Shown here in pieces: positions 18,577-27,434 of a stretch of DNA of 64,000 nt. A program made the translations under genes and the position numbers. Numbering within the stretch: the stretch's first letter is position 1; each line of letters begins with the position of its first letter. Source of the stretch: Solirubrobacter sp963837485 (GTDB lineage: Bacteria > Actinomycetota > Thermoleophilia > Solirubrobacterales > Solirubrobacteraceae); the NCBI GenBank assembly GCA_963837485.1, contig CAWINP010000016.1, forward strand, positions 1 through 64,000. Reading direction: 5' to 3'. The notes under the pieces are model-generated. The model worked only from the letters and a program-made list of their open reading frames with translations, had not been told where the DNA came from and did not search any database.

Positions 18577-20696
18577 GCCCGCTCCCGCTGCCCGATCCGC
18601 TCCGCGTGCTCGCGGTGTCGGCCGATGCCGCCCACCATGCGCCGGTGCGGGCGATGCTGAAGCAGATCACTACGACACGTGTAAACGTCACGCTTGCCAC
18701 GACGCCGTGCGAGGCGCTCGAAGCGCTGGGAGCCTACGACATCGCGCTCGTCGACCGCGAGCTCGCGCCGCCCACCCCTGACGGCCTGACGACGGCCGAG
18801 CAGCTCGTCGCCGGCGCGCCGCACATCCCGGTCATCCTGCTCTCGCACGACGCCGACCACGATGCCGACATGCGGGCGGCGGAGGCCGGCGTCGCCGATT
18901 TCCTGCTCGTGCGGGGGCTGAGCGCCGACCGGCTCGAGCACGCGATCCGCTACGCGCTCATGCACCAGCAGACGCTGCGGAGGCTGATGGCGTCCGAGGA
19001 GCGTCACGCGCTCGCGCTGCGCGGCGCCAACGACGGCATCTGGGACTGGGACGTGGACGGCGACCGCGTCTTCTTCAGCGCACGCTGGAAGGCGATGCTC
19101 GGCTACGCCGAGCACGAGGTGGGAGACTCGCGCGGCGAGTGGCTCGGCCGCGTCCACCCCGACGACCGCGGCGCGCTCGTCCAGTCGCTCGACGCGCATC
19201 TCACCGGCTCCACCGAGCACTTCGAGTTCGAGCACCGGATCCAGCATCGCGACGGCGCCTACCGCTGGATGCTCACGCGCGGGATCGCCGTCCGCGACGT
19301 CCACGGCCAGGCGACCCGCGTCGTGGGGAGCCAGACCGACGTGACCGCGCGCAAGCACGCCGAGAGCCGGCTCCAGCACGACGCGATGCACGACGCGCTG
19401 ACCGGCCTGCCCAACCGCGTGCTGTTCCTCGACCGGCTCGACCAGGCGATCCGCCGCTCGCGCCGCCATCACACGGACCGCTGCGCCGCGGTGCTGTTCC
19501 TCGACCTCGACCGCTTCAAGCTGGTCAACGACTCGCTCGGCCACCAGGCCGGCGACGAGCTGCTCAAGGCGGTCGCCGAGCGGCTGCTTGCGACACTGCG
19601 TCCCAACGACTCGGTCGCGCGGCTGTCCGGCGACGAGTTCACGCTGCTGCTCGACGACGTGTGCGACGCGCGCGAGGCGACGATGATCGCCGAGCGCGTC
19701 CAGCAGAGCCTGAAGGCGCCGTTCGAGCTCCAAGGCCGCGAGCTGTTCGTCGCCGCGTCGATCGGCATCGCGGTGGCGACCGCGGACTCGGCCCCGCACG
19801 AGGTGATGCGCGACGCCGATGTCGCGATGTACCGCGCGAAGGCCGACGGCAAGGGCCGGCACGCGGTCTTCGACGCCGCGATGCACGAGCAGGTGATGCG
19901 CAGGATCGACATGGAGGGCGACCTGCGGCGGGCGATCGAGGCTCGCGGGCTCGAGGTCGCCTACCAGCCGATCGCGCAGACCGCGACCGGGCGCATCGTC
20001 GGCTTCGAGGCGCTCTGTCGCTGGCCCGATGGCCGCGGCGGCGCGGTCGAGCCGGCCGACTTCCTCGCGCTCGCCGAGGAGACCGGCCTCGTCGTGCCGC
20101 TCGGGCGCTGGATGCTGCAGACCGCGTGCGCGGCGCTCGCGCGCTGGCGCACGCTGCCCGGCGGCGCGGGGCTGACGATCGGGGTCAACGTCTCGGCCCG
20201 CCAGCTGTCCGAGCCCGGCTTCGTGACGATGCTGCGCGGCATCGTCGCGGACTCCGGCCTCGATCCACGCGCACTGCGGCTGGAGGTCAAGGAGCACGAC
20301 CTCACGCGCGGGCGCGGCGACGACGCGATCCGGCGCATCCTCGAGCAGGTCTACGACCAGACCAAGGTGCGCACGCACATCGACGACTTCGGCACCGGGG
20401 CGAGCGCGCTGCGCCTGCTGCACCGGTTCCCCGGCGACGCGATCAAGATCTCGCGCGGCCTGGTGACCGGGATCGGCCGCGAGGGCGGCGCGTACGAGAT
20501 CGTCCGCGCCGTCGTCGGGCTCGCCCACAACCTCGGGCTCGAGGTGATCGCCGAGGGCGTCGAGACGGTCGAGCAGCTCGACTACCTGAAGGTGCTCGGC
20601 TGCGAGTTCGCCCAGGGCCTCGAGATCTCGGCGCCGCTGCCGGCGGCCGAGGCGCAGGCGCTGCTCGAGGCGAGCCGCGCCCACGCGTCGTACTAG
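18573..20696 (+). CDS. REC-PAS-GGDEF-EAL cyclic-di-GMP signalling protein
   Basis: The 707-residue product has, in order, a REC-like domain (residues 1-130; Asp in ALVDRELAP), a PAS/PAC domain (about 145-270, NDGIWDWDVDGDRVFFSARW), a GGDEF domain (about 275-440) and an EAL domain (about 455-700). The diguanylate cyclase signature is LSGDEF rather than GGDEF. The EAL domain has FEAL, VNVSA, LEVKE, IDDFGTG, the Lys of IKIS, IAEGVE and the Gln of FAQG, so most metal and catalytic residues are present. The Asp usually two residues after the Lys is Ser (KISR for KIDR). It is probably a c-di-GMP phosphodiesterase with a weak or regulatory cyclase domain. It is translationally coupled to the upstream response regulator. 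Confidence 0.9.
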   Translation: MSPLPLPDPLRVLAVSADAAHHAPVRAMLKQITTTRVNVTLATTPCEALEALGAYDIALVDRELAPPTPDGLTTAEQLVAGAPHIPVILLSHDADHDADMRAAEAGVADFLLVRGLSADRLEHAIRYALMHQQTLRRLMASEERHALALRGANDGIWDWDVDGDRVFFSARWKAMLGYAEHEVGDSRGEWLGRVHPDDRGALVQSLDAHLTGSTEHFEFEHRIQHRDGAYRWMLTRGIAVRDVHGQATRVVGSQTDVTARKHAESRLQHDAMHDALTGLPNRVLFLDRLDQAIRRSRRHHTDRCAAVLFLDLDRFKLVNDSLGHQAGDELLKAVAERLLATLRPNDSVARLSGDEFTLLLDDVCDAREATMIAERVQQSLKAPFELQGRELFVAASIGIAVATADSAPHEVMRDADVAMYRAKADGKGRHAVFDAAMHEQVMRRIDMEGDLRRAIEARGLEVAYQPIAQTATGRIVGFEALCRWPDGRGGAVEPADFLALAEETGLVVPLGRWMLQTACAALARWRTLPGGAGLTIGVNVSARQLSEPGFVTMLRGIVADSGLDPRALRLEVKEHDLTRGRGDDAIRRILEQVYDQTKVRTHIDDFGTGASALRLLHRFPGDAIKISRGLVTGIGREGGAYEIVRAVVGLAHNLGLEVIAEGVETVEQLDYLKVLGCEFAQGLEISAPLPAAEAQALLEASRAHASY

Positions 20697-20705
20697 CGCG
20701 CCGTA

Positions 20706-21089
20706 CTACCTGCGGGTCTCTTCGCGCGCCTCGGAGTCGGCCATCGACTCGCGGCTGAACCGGCCGCGCTCGGGCTCGTCGACCAGCTCGTGGTCGGCCA
20801 TCCCGCGCTCGTGCAGGCCCGCCTTCTCTTCGTGCAGCTCGGCCTGCGCGCGCTGGGCCTGGGCCTCGCGCTCGGCGATCCGGGCGCGCTGCTCGGCCTC
20901 GGTGGCCTCGCGCCCGCGCAGCTCGGCCTCGCGGCGATGCTCGCCGGCCATGCGCTCGCGCCTGGTCTCCAGCTCGCGCTCGCGGCGCCGGACACGAGCC
21001 CGCGCTCGCATGCGGGGCAGCACAAAGGCGATCAGGGCGATGAGGATCACGGCCACGACGACGATGGCGACGATCGCGCCTGTAGTCAT
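20706..21089 (-). CDS. membrane-anchored coiled-coil protein
   Basis: The 127-residue product has one N-terminal membrane helix (GAIVAIVVVAVILIALIAFV) and then a long, highly charged Arg/Glu helix (residues 30-95) with heptad-like spacing, ending in a polar acidic tail. The fold resembles small actinobacterial membrane-anchored coiled-coil proteins without assigned roles. GGAGG lies just upstream of the start (about 21094-21098), a strong ribosome binding site. The gene is convergent with the c-di-GMP gene, the two ends being 10 bp apart. Confidence 0.65.
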   Translation of the reverse strand: MTTGAIVAIVVVAVILIALIAFVLPRMRARARVRRRERELETRRERMAGEHRREAELRGREATEAEQRARIAEREAQAQRAQAELHEEKAGLHERGMADHELVDEPERGRFSRESMADSEAREETRR

Positions 21090-21183
21090 GGGAACCTCCT
21101 CCAGTTGATCATCGGAGGCTGGATGCCTCCGTCCGATTGCCGGCCGGATGCCGGCAGGGGCTACCTCACAAGGCTTCCCGGCC

Positions 21184-21984
21184 GTGTCGCAAGACCAAAC
21201 CTTCGACCTTCAATCGCACTCGACGCATTCCGACGGCTCGCTGCCGCCCCGGGAAGTGGTGCGTCGCGCGGCGGACGCGGGCGTGACGCTGCTCGCGCTG
21301 ACCGACCACGACACCGTCGACGGCGTGTCAGCCGCGCTTGACGCGGCGCGCGAACACTCGATCGCGGTCACGCCCGCCGTCGAGCTCAGCTCGGTCGGCG
21401 CCGGGCGCGAGGACCTGCACATCCTCGGCTACGGGATCGAGCACACGGATCCCGCGCTCTTGAGCGCACTCGAGGACTTCCGCCAGGACCGCGTCCGCCG
21501 CATCCGCGAGATGGCGGAGCGGCTGCGCGACGCCGGCTTCCGGATCGACCCCATCGCCCACGAGAGCCCCGGGCGCCCGCACCTCGCGGCCGCGCTGGAG
21601 TCCCAGCTTCCCGGGATGGACCGCGACGCGATCTTCGCGACGTATCTGGTCCCGGGCACGCCGACCTATGTCGCGCGTCAAAGACCGACGGTGGAGGACG
21701 CGATCGGCGTCATCCACCGCGCGGGCGGCGTCGCCGTCTGGGCGCACCCGTTCTGGGATCTCGAGCAGCCGGACCTCGACGCGTTCGGAGGACTCGACGG
21801 CGTCGAGGTCTTCTATCCCACCTACACCGAGGCGCAGACGCGCGCGCTCCACGCGGCGGCCACCGCCCGCGGCCTGCTGACCACCGGCTCGAGCGACTTC
21901 CACGGCCCGGAGCACGGCCGCTTCAACCGCTTCCTCGCCTTCGAGACGTACGGGCTGCCGGTGGACCTCGGCGCTATCGGCTGA
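21184..21984 (+). CDS. PHP-domain phosphoesterase (nucleoside 3',5'-bisphosphate phosphatase/RNase AM-like)
   Basis: The product of about 266 residues starts at GTG (21184); an in-frame ATG at 21148 is an alternative. The PHP metal motifs are complete: DLQSHSTHSDGSLPP, LALTDHDTVDGV, HPFWDLEQPDL and a final SSDFHGPEHGRF. This arrangement matches YciV/TrpH-type PHP enzymes that hydrolyse 3',5'-nucleotide bisphosphates and trim short RNA 5' ends with Mn2+. Length fits the family (about 280). The 3' end overlaps the formate dehydrogenase alpha gene by 11 bases on the opposite strand. Confidence 0.85.
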   Translation: MSQDQTFDLQSHSTHSDGSLPPREVVRRAADAGVTLLALTDHDTVDGVSAALDAAREHSIAVTPAVELSSVGAGREDLHILGYGIEHTDPALLSALEDFRQDRVRRIREMAERLRDAGFRIDPIAHESPGRPHLAAALESQLPGMDRDAIFATYLVPGTPTYVARQRPTVEDAIGVIHRAGGVAVWAHPFWDLEQPDLDAFGGLDGVEVFYPTYTEAQTRALHAAATARGLLTTGSSDFHGPEHGRFNRFLAFETYGLPVDLGAIG

Positions 21985-24049
21985 GCGCCGGCGTCTTCGT
22001 CGGCTCTTCGGCGACCGGGCGCACGTCGACGGCGACGACCTTGTACTCCGGGCACGACGTGTTGACGTCCGCCGACGCGCCGACGAGCAGGTTCGTGCGC
22101 ACCTCCGGGAAGTGGAAGGCGGTGAACACGTGCCCGGCGTCGATCCGGTCGGTGAGCCGCGCGGGCAGCTCGATCCTCCCGTTCTCGCTGCGGACCGACA
22201 CCAGCTCGCCGTCGGAGATCCACAGGCGCTCGGCGTCCTCGGGGTTGATCTCGAGCACATCGTGGTCGAGCAGGTCGAGGTTCCCGGTGCGCCGCGTCAT
22301 CGTGCCGGCGTTGTAGTGCTGGAGCCGCCGCCCGGTGACGAGCACGAGCGGGAACTCCTCGCTGGCCTCGCTGCCCGGCGGCTTGTACGGCAGCGCGGCG
22401 AGATGGGCGAGCCCGTTCGGGTGCTCGAAGCGCTCTTCGTAGAGGATCGGCGAGTCGGTGCCGTCGGCGGCGACCGGCCACTGCAGGCCGCGGCGGCCGA
22501 TCCCCTCATAGGTGACGCCCGCCCAGTCCGGCGTGAGGGCCGCCACCTCGCGCATGGCGTCCTCGGGCGTCTCCCAGCCCATGTCGTGGCCCAGCTCGCG
22601 CGAGATCATCGTGATGATCTCGAAGTCGGTCTTCGCCCCGCCCGGAGGCGAGATCGCGGGCGACACCATCTGCACGCGCCGCTCGGCGTTGGTGAACGTC
22701 CCCTCCTTCTCGAGGAAGGCCGACGCGGGCAGGATCACGTCGGCGTACCTGGAGGTCTCGGTCTCGAAGATCTCCTGGCAGACGAGGAACTCGAGCGACT
22801 CCAGCGCGTGGATGACGTGCGTCGTGTTCGGGTCGGTCTGCGCGACGTCCTCGCCGAAGATCCACATCGCCTTCAGCTTTCCGGCGACCGCGGCGTCGAA
22901 CATCTCCGGGATCTTGTATCCGCGCTCGCGCTTCATCGTCACGCCCCACGCCAGCTCGAAGCGGCGCGCGACCGCGTCGTCGGTGACCGGCTGATAGCCG
23001 GTGAACGTGTCCGGCAGCGCGCCCATGTCCGACGAGCCCTGGACGTTGTTCTGCCCGCGCAGCGGCAGCAGCGCGGAGCCGAGCCGAGCGAGCTTGCCGG
23101 TCATCAGCGCGAGGTTGCAGATCAGCTGGACCACCTCGGAGCCGTACTTGTGCTCGGTCACGCCGAGGCCCCACAGGATCGAGGCGTTGCCGGCCTCCGC
23201 GTAGATGTGCGCCGCGCGCTCGAGGTCGGCCGCCGGGATCCCGCTGATGCGCTCGACGTCGGCCGGCGTGTAGTCGGCGATCAGCTCGCGCACCCCCTCC
23301 CAGCCCTCGGTGCGGGCGTCGAGGAAGGCGTGATCGACGAGGCCGTCGCGCTCCACCACGTGGGCGAGGCCGAGCATGATCGCGGCGTTGCTGCCGGGCC
23401 GCGGGCTGAGATGCAGGACGGCGTAGTCGGAAAGCTCGATCCGGCGCGGGTCGATCGTCACGAGCTTCATCCCGCGCAGCGTCGCCTGCTTGATCCGCGC
23501 GCCGGCGACCGGATGCCCCTCGGTCGGGTTCGCTCCCAACAGGATCGCGGCGTCGGCGGCGTCGATGTCGGCGAACGAGCCGGTCGCGCCCGAGAGGCCG
23601 AGCGACTTGCGCAGCGCGAACGACGTCGGCGAATGACAGACGCGCGAGCAGTTGTCGATGTTGTGCGTGCCGATCGCGGCGCGCATGAAGCGCTGCATCG
23701 CGTAGCAGTCCTCGTTGGTGGCGCGCGAGGAGGCCAGGCCGGCGATCGCGTCGGGGCCGTGATCGGCCTTGATCCGCGTCAGCTCGGACACGATCCGGGA
23801 GACCGCCTCCTCCCAGGTGGCGATCCGGAAGCCGTCGCCCTCGCGGATCAGCGGCGTCGTGAGCCGGCTGCGGTGGCGCGAGAACTGGTGCGCGAAGCGG
23901 CCTTTCAAGCAGGTGTGGCCGTCGTTGGCGGGGCCGTCGAGCGCCGGGCTGATCGAGGCGATCCTGCCATCAAGCGTGTGGGCCTCGAGGCGGCAGCCGA
24001 CGCCGCAGTAGCCGCAGGTGGTGGTGACGGTGGAGTCGAAGCGGGACAT
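21974..24049 (-). CDS. NAD-linked formate dehydrogenase alpha subunit, molybdopterin enzyme with catalytic Cys
   Basis: The 691-residue product starts at MSRFDSTVTTTCGYCGVGCR, a [4Fe-4S] motif (C12, C15, C19, C47). The active-site segment NIDNCSRVCHSPTSFALRKS puts Cys at position 138, where selenocysteine occurs in other formate dehydrogenases, followed by the conserved His. Later blocks (GANPTEGHPVAGARIKQATL, WGLGVTEHKYGSE, LRGQNNVQGSSDMGALPD, ASAFLEKEGTFTNAERRVQM) are characteristic of the bis-MGD formate dehydrogenase family. It oxidises formate to CO2 in the cytoplasm. It is the last gene of a three-gene operon, 2 bp after the FeS subunit. An overlong alternative start upstream has no support. 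Confidence 0.93.
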   Translation of the reverse strand: MSRFDSTVTTTCGYCGVGCRLEAHTLDGRIASISPALDGPANDGHTCLKGRFAHQFSRHRSRLTTPLIREGDGFRIATWEEAVSRIVSELTRIKADHGPDAIAGLASSRATNEDCYAMQRFMRAAIGTHNIDNCSRVCHSPTSFALRKSLGLSGATGSFADIDAADAAILLGANPTEGHPVAGARIKQATLRGMKLVTIDPRRIELSDYAVLHLSPRPGSNAAIMLGLAHVVERDGLVDHAFLDARTEGWEGVRELIADYTPADVERISGIPAADLERAAHIYAEAGNASILWGLGVTEHKYGSEVVQLICNLALMTGKLARLGSALLPLRGQNNVQGSSDMGALPDTFTGYQPVTDDAVARRFELAWGVTMKRERGYKIPEMFDAAVAGKLKAMWIFGEDVAQTDPNTTHVIHALESLEFLVCQEIFETETSRYADVILPASAFLEKEGTFTNAERRVQMVSPAISPPGGAKTDFEIITMISRELGHDMGWETPEDAMREVAALTPDWAGVTYEGIGRRGLQWPVAADGTDSPILYEERFEHPNGLAHLAALPYKPPGSEASEEFPLVLVTGRRLQHYNAGTMTRRTGNLDLLDHDVLEINPEDAERLWISDGELVSVRSENGRIELPARLTDRIDAGHVFTAFHFPEVRTNLLVGASADVNTSCPEYKVVAVDVRPVAEEPTKTPALSR

Positions 24050-24051
24050 CG

Positions 24052-24675
24052 TCAACTCGCTTGTTCGAGCATAGAGAGGAGGACGACCTCGCCGATCGCC
24101 TCCGTCGGACAGGTGTCGGCGCAGGCGCCGCACGACACGCAGGCCGAGCGGCGGAAGCCCTCGTCGAGGCCGGCCGCGACGTTGGTGTCGAAGCCGCGGC
24201 CGGTGGCGGTCAGGGCGAACGTGCCCTGGATCTCGTCGCAGGCGCGCACGCAGCGCCCGCACGAGATGCACAGCTCGTGCCGGAAGCTCAGGTACGGATG
24301 GTCGTCCTCGTGGTGGGCGCGGTGCACGACGCCCGTCCAGCGCGGCTCGCCCAGGCCGAAGTGGCGCGCCACCGCGGCGAGCTCGGTGTGCTCCGCGGGC
24401 GCCTCCGGCAGCTCAGAGAGCACCAGCTCGACGACGTTGCCGGCGATCCTGCGCGAGCCCGCGTCCTGCGTGTCGACGACCATGCCCTCGCGCGCCGGCG
24501 TCGTGCAGGCGGGCACCGTCTTGCCGTCGACGGCCACGAGACAGACGCGGCAGGCGCCGAACGGGTCCTGCCGCTCGTCGAAGCACAGCGTCGGGACGTA
24601 GCCGCCCGCCGCCCGCACCACGTCGAGCACCGTCGCGCCCGCGGGCACGGCCGCCTCGATGCCGTCGACGATCAC
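24052..24675 (-). CDS. formate dehydrogenase iron-sulfur subunit (NuoG-N-terminal-like, [2Fe-2S] and 2x[4Fe-4S])
   Basis: The 207-residue product starts at a GTG overlapping the previous stop (GTGA). Residues 1-75 form a plant-type ferredoxin domain with C31, C42, C45 and C57 (LCFDERQDPFGACRVCLVAV). A His/Cys-containing stretch follows (HHEDDHPYLSFRHELCISC), then two ferredoxin motifs, CISCGRCVRACDE and CVSCGACADTCPTEAI. This corresponds to the N-terminal FeS module of NuoG, or of FdsA in soluble formate dehydrogenases, here made as a separate protein. It would conduct electrons from the molybdenum site to the diaphorase subunit. Confidence 0.9.
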   Translation of the reverse strand: MIVDGIEAAVPAGATVLDVVRAAGGYVPTLCFDERQDPFGACRVCLVAVDGKTVPACTTPAREGMVVDTQDAGSRRIAGNVVELVLSELPEAPAEHTELAAVARHFGLGEPRWTGVVHRAHHEDDHPYLSFRHELCISCGRCVRACDEIQGTFALTATGRGFDTNVAAGLDEGFRRSACVSCGACADTCPTEAIGEVVLLSMLEQAS

Positions 24676-26294
24676 CGCAGCTCCTCGGGGAAGTGGGCGA
24701 GGATGCTGCGGATCGGCGCCGGCATGCCGCCGCCGTGCGCGCACAGGCTGGCAACCTCGAGCGTCTCCAGCAGCTCCTCGAGCAGCTCGCGGTCGACCGT
24801 CCCGCCGTTCGCGAACATCTCGTGCGCCCGCCGCAGGCCGATCCGGCACGGGAAGCACTTGCCGCAGCTCTCCGAGGCGCCGAAGTGCAGCAGATGGCGC
24901 GCGACGTCGTGCATGCTCGTGGTCTCGTCGAAGGCGACGACGCCGCCGTGGCCGACCATGCAGCCCTCGGCAGCCAGCGCCTCGAAGTCGAACACGGTGT
25001 CGAGCTTGGACGCCGGCAGGATCCCGCCGAGCGGGCCGCCGATCTGCAATGCCTTGATCGTGCGCCCGTCGCGCAGGCCTCCGGCCACGTCCTCGCACAA
25101 TTCGCGCGTCGTCATCCCGAACGGGACCTCATAGACGCCGGGCCGCGCGAAGCGCTCGTTGAAGCAGACGAGCTTGCTGCCGGGCGAAGCGCCCGGGCTG
25201 ATCGCGCGGTAGGCCTCTGGGCCGCGTGCGGCGACGAACGGGATGTTGCACAGCGTCTCGACGTTGTTGACGACCGTCGGCAGGCCGAACACGCCGCGCT
25301 CGGCGGGGAACGGCGGGCGCGCCGACACGGTTCCTCTCAGTCCCTGCAGCGAGGCGAGCAGCGCGGTCTCCTCGCCCACCACGTAGGAGCCGGCGCCCTC
25401 GACGATCGTCACGTCGAACCACTCGCCGAGGTGTCCGGCGGCGCGCGCCTCCTCGGCCGCTGCCTCGAGCGCCGGCTTGGAGCGCGGGTACTCGCTGCGG
25501 GTCAGGACGAAGCCGTGCGACGCGCCGACGGCGTAGCCGGCCAGCGCGAGCCCTTCGAGCAGCAGGTGCGGGCTCGACTCCATCAGGACCTTGTCGATGT
25601 AGGAGCCGGGGTCCCCCTCGTCGCCGTTGGCGACGATGAACTTCTGCTCGCCCTTGGCCGCCCGCGCGAACTGCCACTTCGCGCCGGCGGGGAACCCGGC
25701 GCCCCCGCGGCCGCGGACGTTGGCGGCCTTGACCGTCTCCAGCAGCGCCTCGGGCGGGTGCGCCAGCGCTGCGCGCAACCCGGACCAGTCGCCCGGCAGC
25801 GTCAGTACCGGCTCGTCCAGCAGGCTGACCGGCGGCGGCTCGGCGGCGGCGCGCGTCGCGCCGCTCAGGACGCGCTCCACGACCCCCGGTCCCGCGTCGA
25901 TCACGTCGCCGTCACGGACGGCCGGGGAGGAGTGGCAGAAGCCGAGGCACACCGTCTCGGCGAGCGACACCTGGCGGTCGGCGCTGCGCTCGCCGAGCTG
26001 CAGGCCGAGGCCCTCGCGGATCGCGTCCACGTGCGCGTCGTGGGTGGCGGCGAAGCACGCCGTGCCGGTGCACACGCGCACGTGCCGGGCGCCACGCGGC
26101 TGCAGCAGGTCGTCGTAGAAGGTCGAGATCCCATAGACCGTCGCCTCGGGCAGCCCCGATCGCTCGGCGACCGCGCGGCGGTCGTCGTCGGTCAGCTCGC
26201 CGCGCTCGTCCATCGCCGCCTTCAGCAGCGCCAGCGCCGACGGCGCGTCCTGCGCGTGGTGGCGCCGGATCGTCTCCACGAGGTTTCGGGACAT
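24672..26294 (-). CDS. fused NuoE-NuoF-type diaphorase subunit of NAD-linked formate dehydrogenase
   Basis: The 540-residue product is a fusion. Residues 1-150 are NuoE/FdsG-like with a [2Fe-2S] site (C75, C80, C116, C120 in CTGTACFA and CLGFCHSS). Residues about 165-540 are NuoF/FdsB-like with the FMN/NADH loop GRGGAGFPAGAKW, GDEGDPGSY, YVVGEETALL and the [4Fe-4S] motif ESCGKCFPCRIG. It reduces NAD+ with electrons from formate. NuoEF fusions occur in some actinobacterial and proteobacterial enzymes. The start at MSRNLVETIRRHH has only a weak ribosome binding site; a strong GGAGGT lies further upstream in another frame. It is the first gene of the operon, divergent from the LysR gene. Confidence 0.92.
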   Translation of the reverse strand: MSRNLVETIRRHHAQDAPSALALLKAAMDERGELTDDDRRAVAERSGLPEATVYGISTFYDDLLQPRGARHVRVCTGTACFAATHDAHVDAIREGLGLQLGERSADRQVSLAETVCLGFCHSSPAVRDGDVIDAGPGVVERVLSGATRAAAEPPPVSLLDEPVLTLPGDWSGLRAALAHPPEALLETVKAANVRGRGGAGFPAGAKWQFARAAKGEQKFIVANGDEGDPGSYIDKVLMESSPHLLLEGLALAGYAVGASHGFVLTRSEYPRSKPALEAAAEEARAAGHLGEWFDVTIVEGAGSYVVGEETALLASLQGLRGTVSARPPFPAERGVFGLPTVVNNVETLCNIPFVAARGPEAYRAISPGASPGSKLVCFNERFARPGVYEVPFGMTTRELCEDVAGGLRDGRTIKALQIGGPLGGILPASKLDTVFDFEALAAEGCMVGHGGVVAFDETTSMHDVARHLLHFGASESCGKCFPCRIGLRRAHEMFANGGTVDRELLEELLETLEVASLCAHGGGMPAPIRSILAHFPEELR

Positions 26295-26371
26295 AGACCA
26301 CGTGGATCATGAAGCTCGCACCGCCGTACCGCCAAGCGACGAGGTCGATCATGTCATAACCTCCATCTATC
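26295..26371. promoter_or_regulatory. divergent promoter region between LysR gene and formate dehydrogenase operon
   Basis: This 77-base gap must hold both promoters. It contains three ATCAT elements (near 26308, 26349 and 26369 on the plus strand), and ATAGA-N-ATCAT spacing near 26294-26311 is compatible with a LysR T-N11-A site. On the minus strand GGAGGT (26364-26359) lies 6 nt before ATG (26352). That ATG is in a different frame from the diaphorase start at 26294 and would give a peptide beginning MIDLVAWRYGGASF, overlapping the real gene. It may be a leader, or the site may be incidental. Confidence 0.45.
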
Positions 26372-27271
26372 ATGCTCCTGCGGCAGCTCGAGTATCTGAT
26401 GGCCCTCGACCACGAGCGCCACTTCGGCCGCGCCGCCGAGGCCTGCCACGTGTCCCAGCCCGCTCTGTCGGCCGCGCTGAGCCGGCTGGAGGACGAGCTC
26501 GGCGTGCCGCTGGTGCGGCGCGGGCGGCGGTTTGAGGGCTTCACGCCGGAGGGCGAGCGCGTGCTCGTCTGGGCTCGGCGGACGCTCGCCGGCGCCGAAG
26601 GGCTCGCTCAAGAGGTGCAGAGGCTCCGCGGCGGCCTCGAGGGGACGCTGCGGCTCGGCGCGATCCCCACCTCGCTCGGCGCGGCCGTGGGGATCACCAC
26701 GCGCTTCCGCAGCCGCCATCCGCGCATGTGCGTCGAGGTGCGCTCGCTGAACTCGCGCGAGATCGCGGACGGCCTGCGCGCCGGCAAGCTGGATGCCGGC
26801 CTGACCTATCTCGACAACGAGCCGCTGGAGAACGTCCGCACGCTGCCGCTGTGGCGCGAGCACTACTCGGTCGTCGGCGCCCGCGGCCGGGCGGCCACGA
26901 TCAGCTGGGCGAAGGCGGCCGAGCTGCCGCTCTGCCTGCTCACGCCCGACATGCAGAACCGCCGCATCGTCGACGCGGCGTTCGCCGCCGCGGGCACGAG
27001 GCCGAGCCCGGTGATCGAGACCAACTCGGTCTCGACGCTGATCGCACACGCTCGCAGCGGCCTGTCGGCGGTCGCCGCCGACACGTGGCTGCTTGCCCAC
27101 CCGCTGCCTCCCGACATGCGCGCGATCCCGCTCGTGGACCCGATGGTCGAGTACACGATCGGCCTCGTGGCGAGCGCCGCGAGCCCGGCCTCGCCGCTGG
27201 TCACCGAGCTGCTGTCGAGCTTCACGCCGCTCGAGCTCGACGCGTACGACCGGCGCGTCGCCGCGGCCTAG
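26372..27271 (+). CDS. LysR-family transcriptional regulator, probable formate dehydrogenase regulator
   Basis: The 299-residue product has an N-terminal winged helix-turn-helix (LRQLEYLMALDHERHFGRAA, then SQPALSAALSRLEDELGVPL) and a periplasmic-binding-like effector domain (residues 90-295, GTLRLGAIPTSLGAAV and LDAGLTYLDNEPLENV). Length is typical. Divergent orientation and a 77-bp shared region with the formate dehydrogenase operon make that operon the most likely target. The effector could be formate or a related acid, but nothing in the sequence proves it. The stop codon overlaps the first base of a MITE-like repeat. Confidence 0.88.
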   Translation: MLLRQLEYLMALDHERHFGRAAEACHVSQPALSAALSRLEDELGVPLVRRGRRFEGFTPEGERVLVWARRTLAGAEGLAQEVQRLRGGLEGTLRLGAIPTSLGAAVGITTRFRSRHPRMCVEVRSLNSREIADGLRAGKLDAGLTYLDNEPLENVRTLPLWREHYSVVGARGRAATISWAKAAELPLCLLTPDMQNRRIVDAAFAAAGTRPSPVIETNSVSTLIAHARSGLSAVAADTWLLAHPLPPDMRAIPLVDPMVEYTIGLVASAASPASPLVTELLSSFTPLELDAYDRRVAAA

Positions 27272-27434
27272 GGGCCCGTTGAAGCATTCCGGTACGCCCG
27301 CTGCGGCACATCCGCGGCGCCTCGACCCACCCACGACGCTCACGTGCCAGAGGCACGCATCACTTGTCGCGTGCGGCCCGAGGCATCCACGGCTGCACCC
27401 CATCGGTCGGACCGACCATGCCTCAACGAACCCC
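27271..27434 (+). repeat. MITE-like repeat copy A with terminal inverted repeats and TA flanks
   Basis: The 164-base element starts GGGGCCCGTTGAAGCATTCC and ends with the near-complement ATGCCTCAACGAACCCC. It is flanked by TA on both sides. A second copy at 60341-60502 is inverted, with about 11-12 differences. Inside are further hairpins, including GGTCGGACCGACC near the right end. It encodes nothing plausible. It fills the space between the LysR stop and the NrfD stop, both of which overlap the TA flanks. Confidence 0.75.

Noticed and set aside
26352..26364. Using ATG 26352 as the true diaphorase start.
   Set aside because: It is out of frame with the NuoE-like sequence; only reported as an odd leader.
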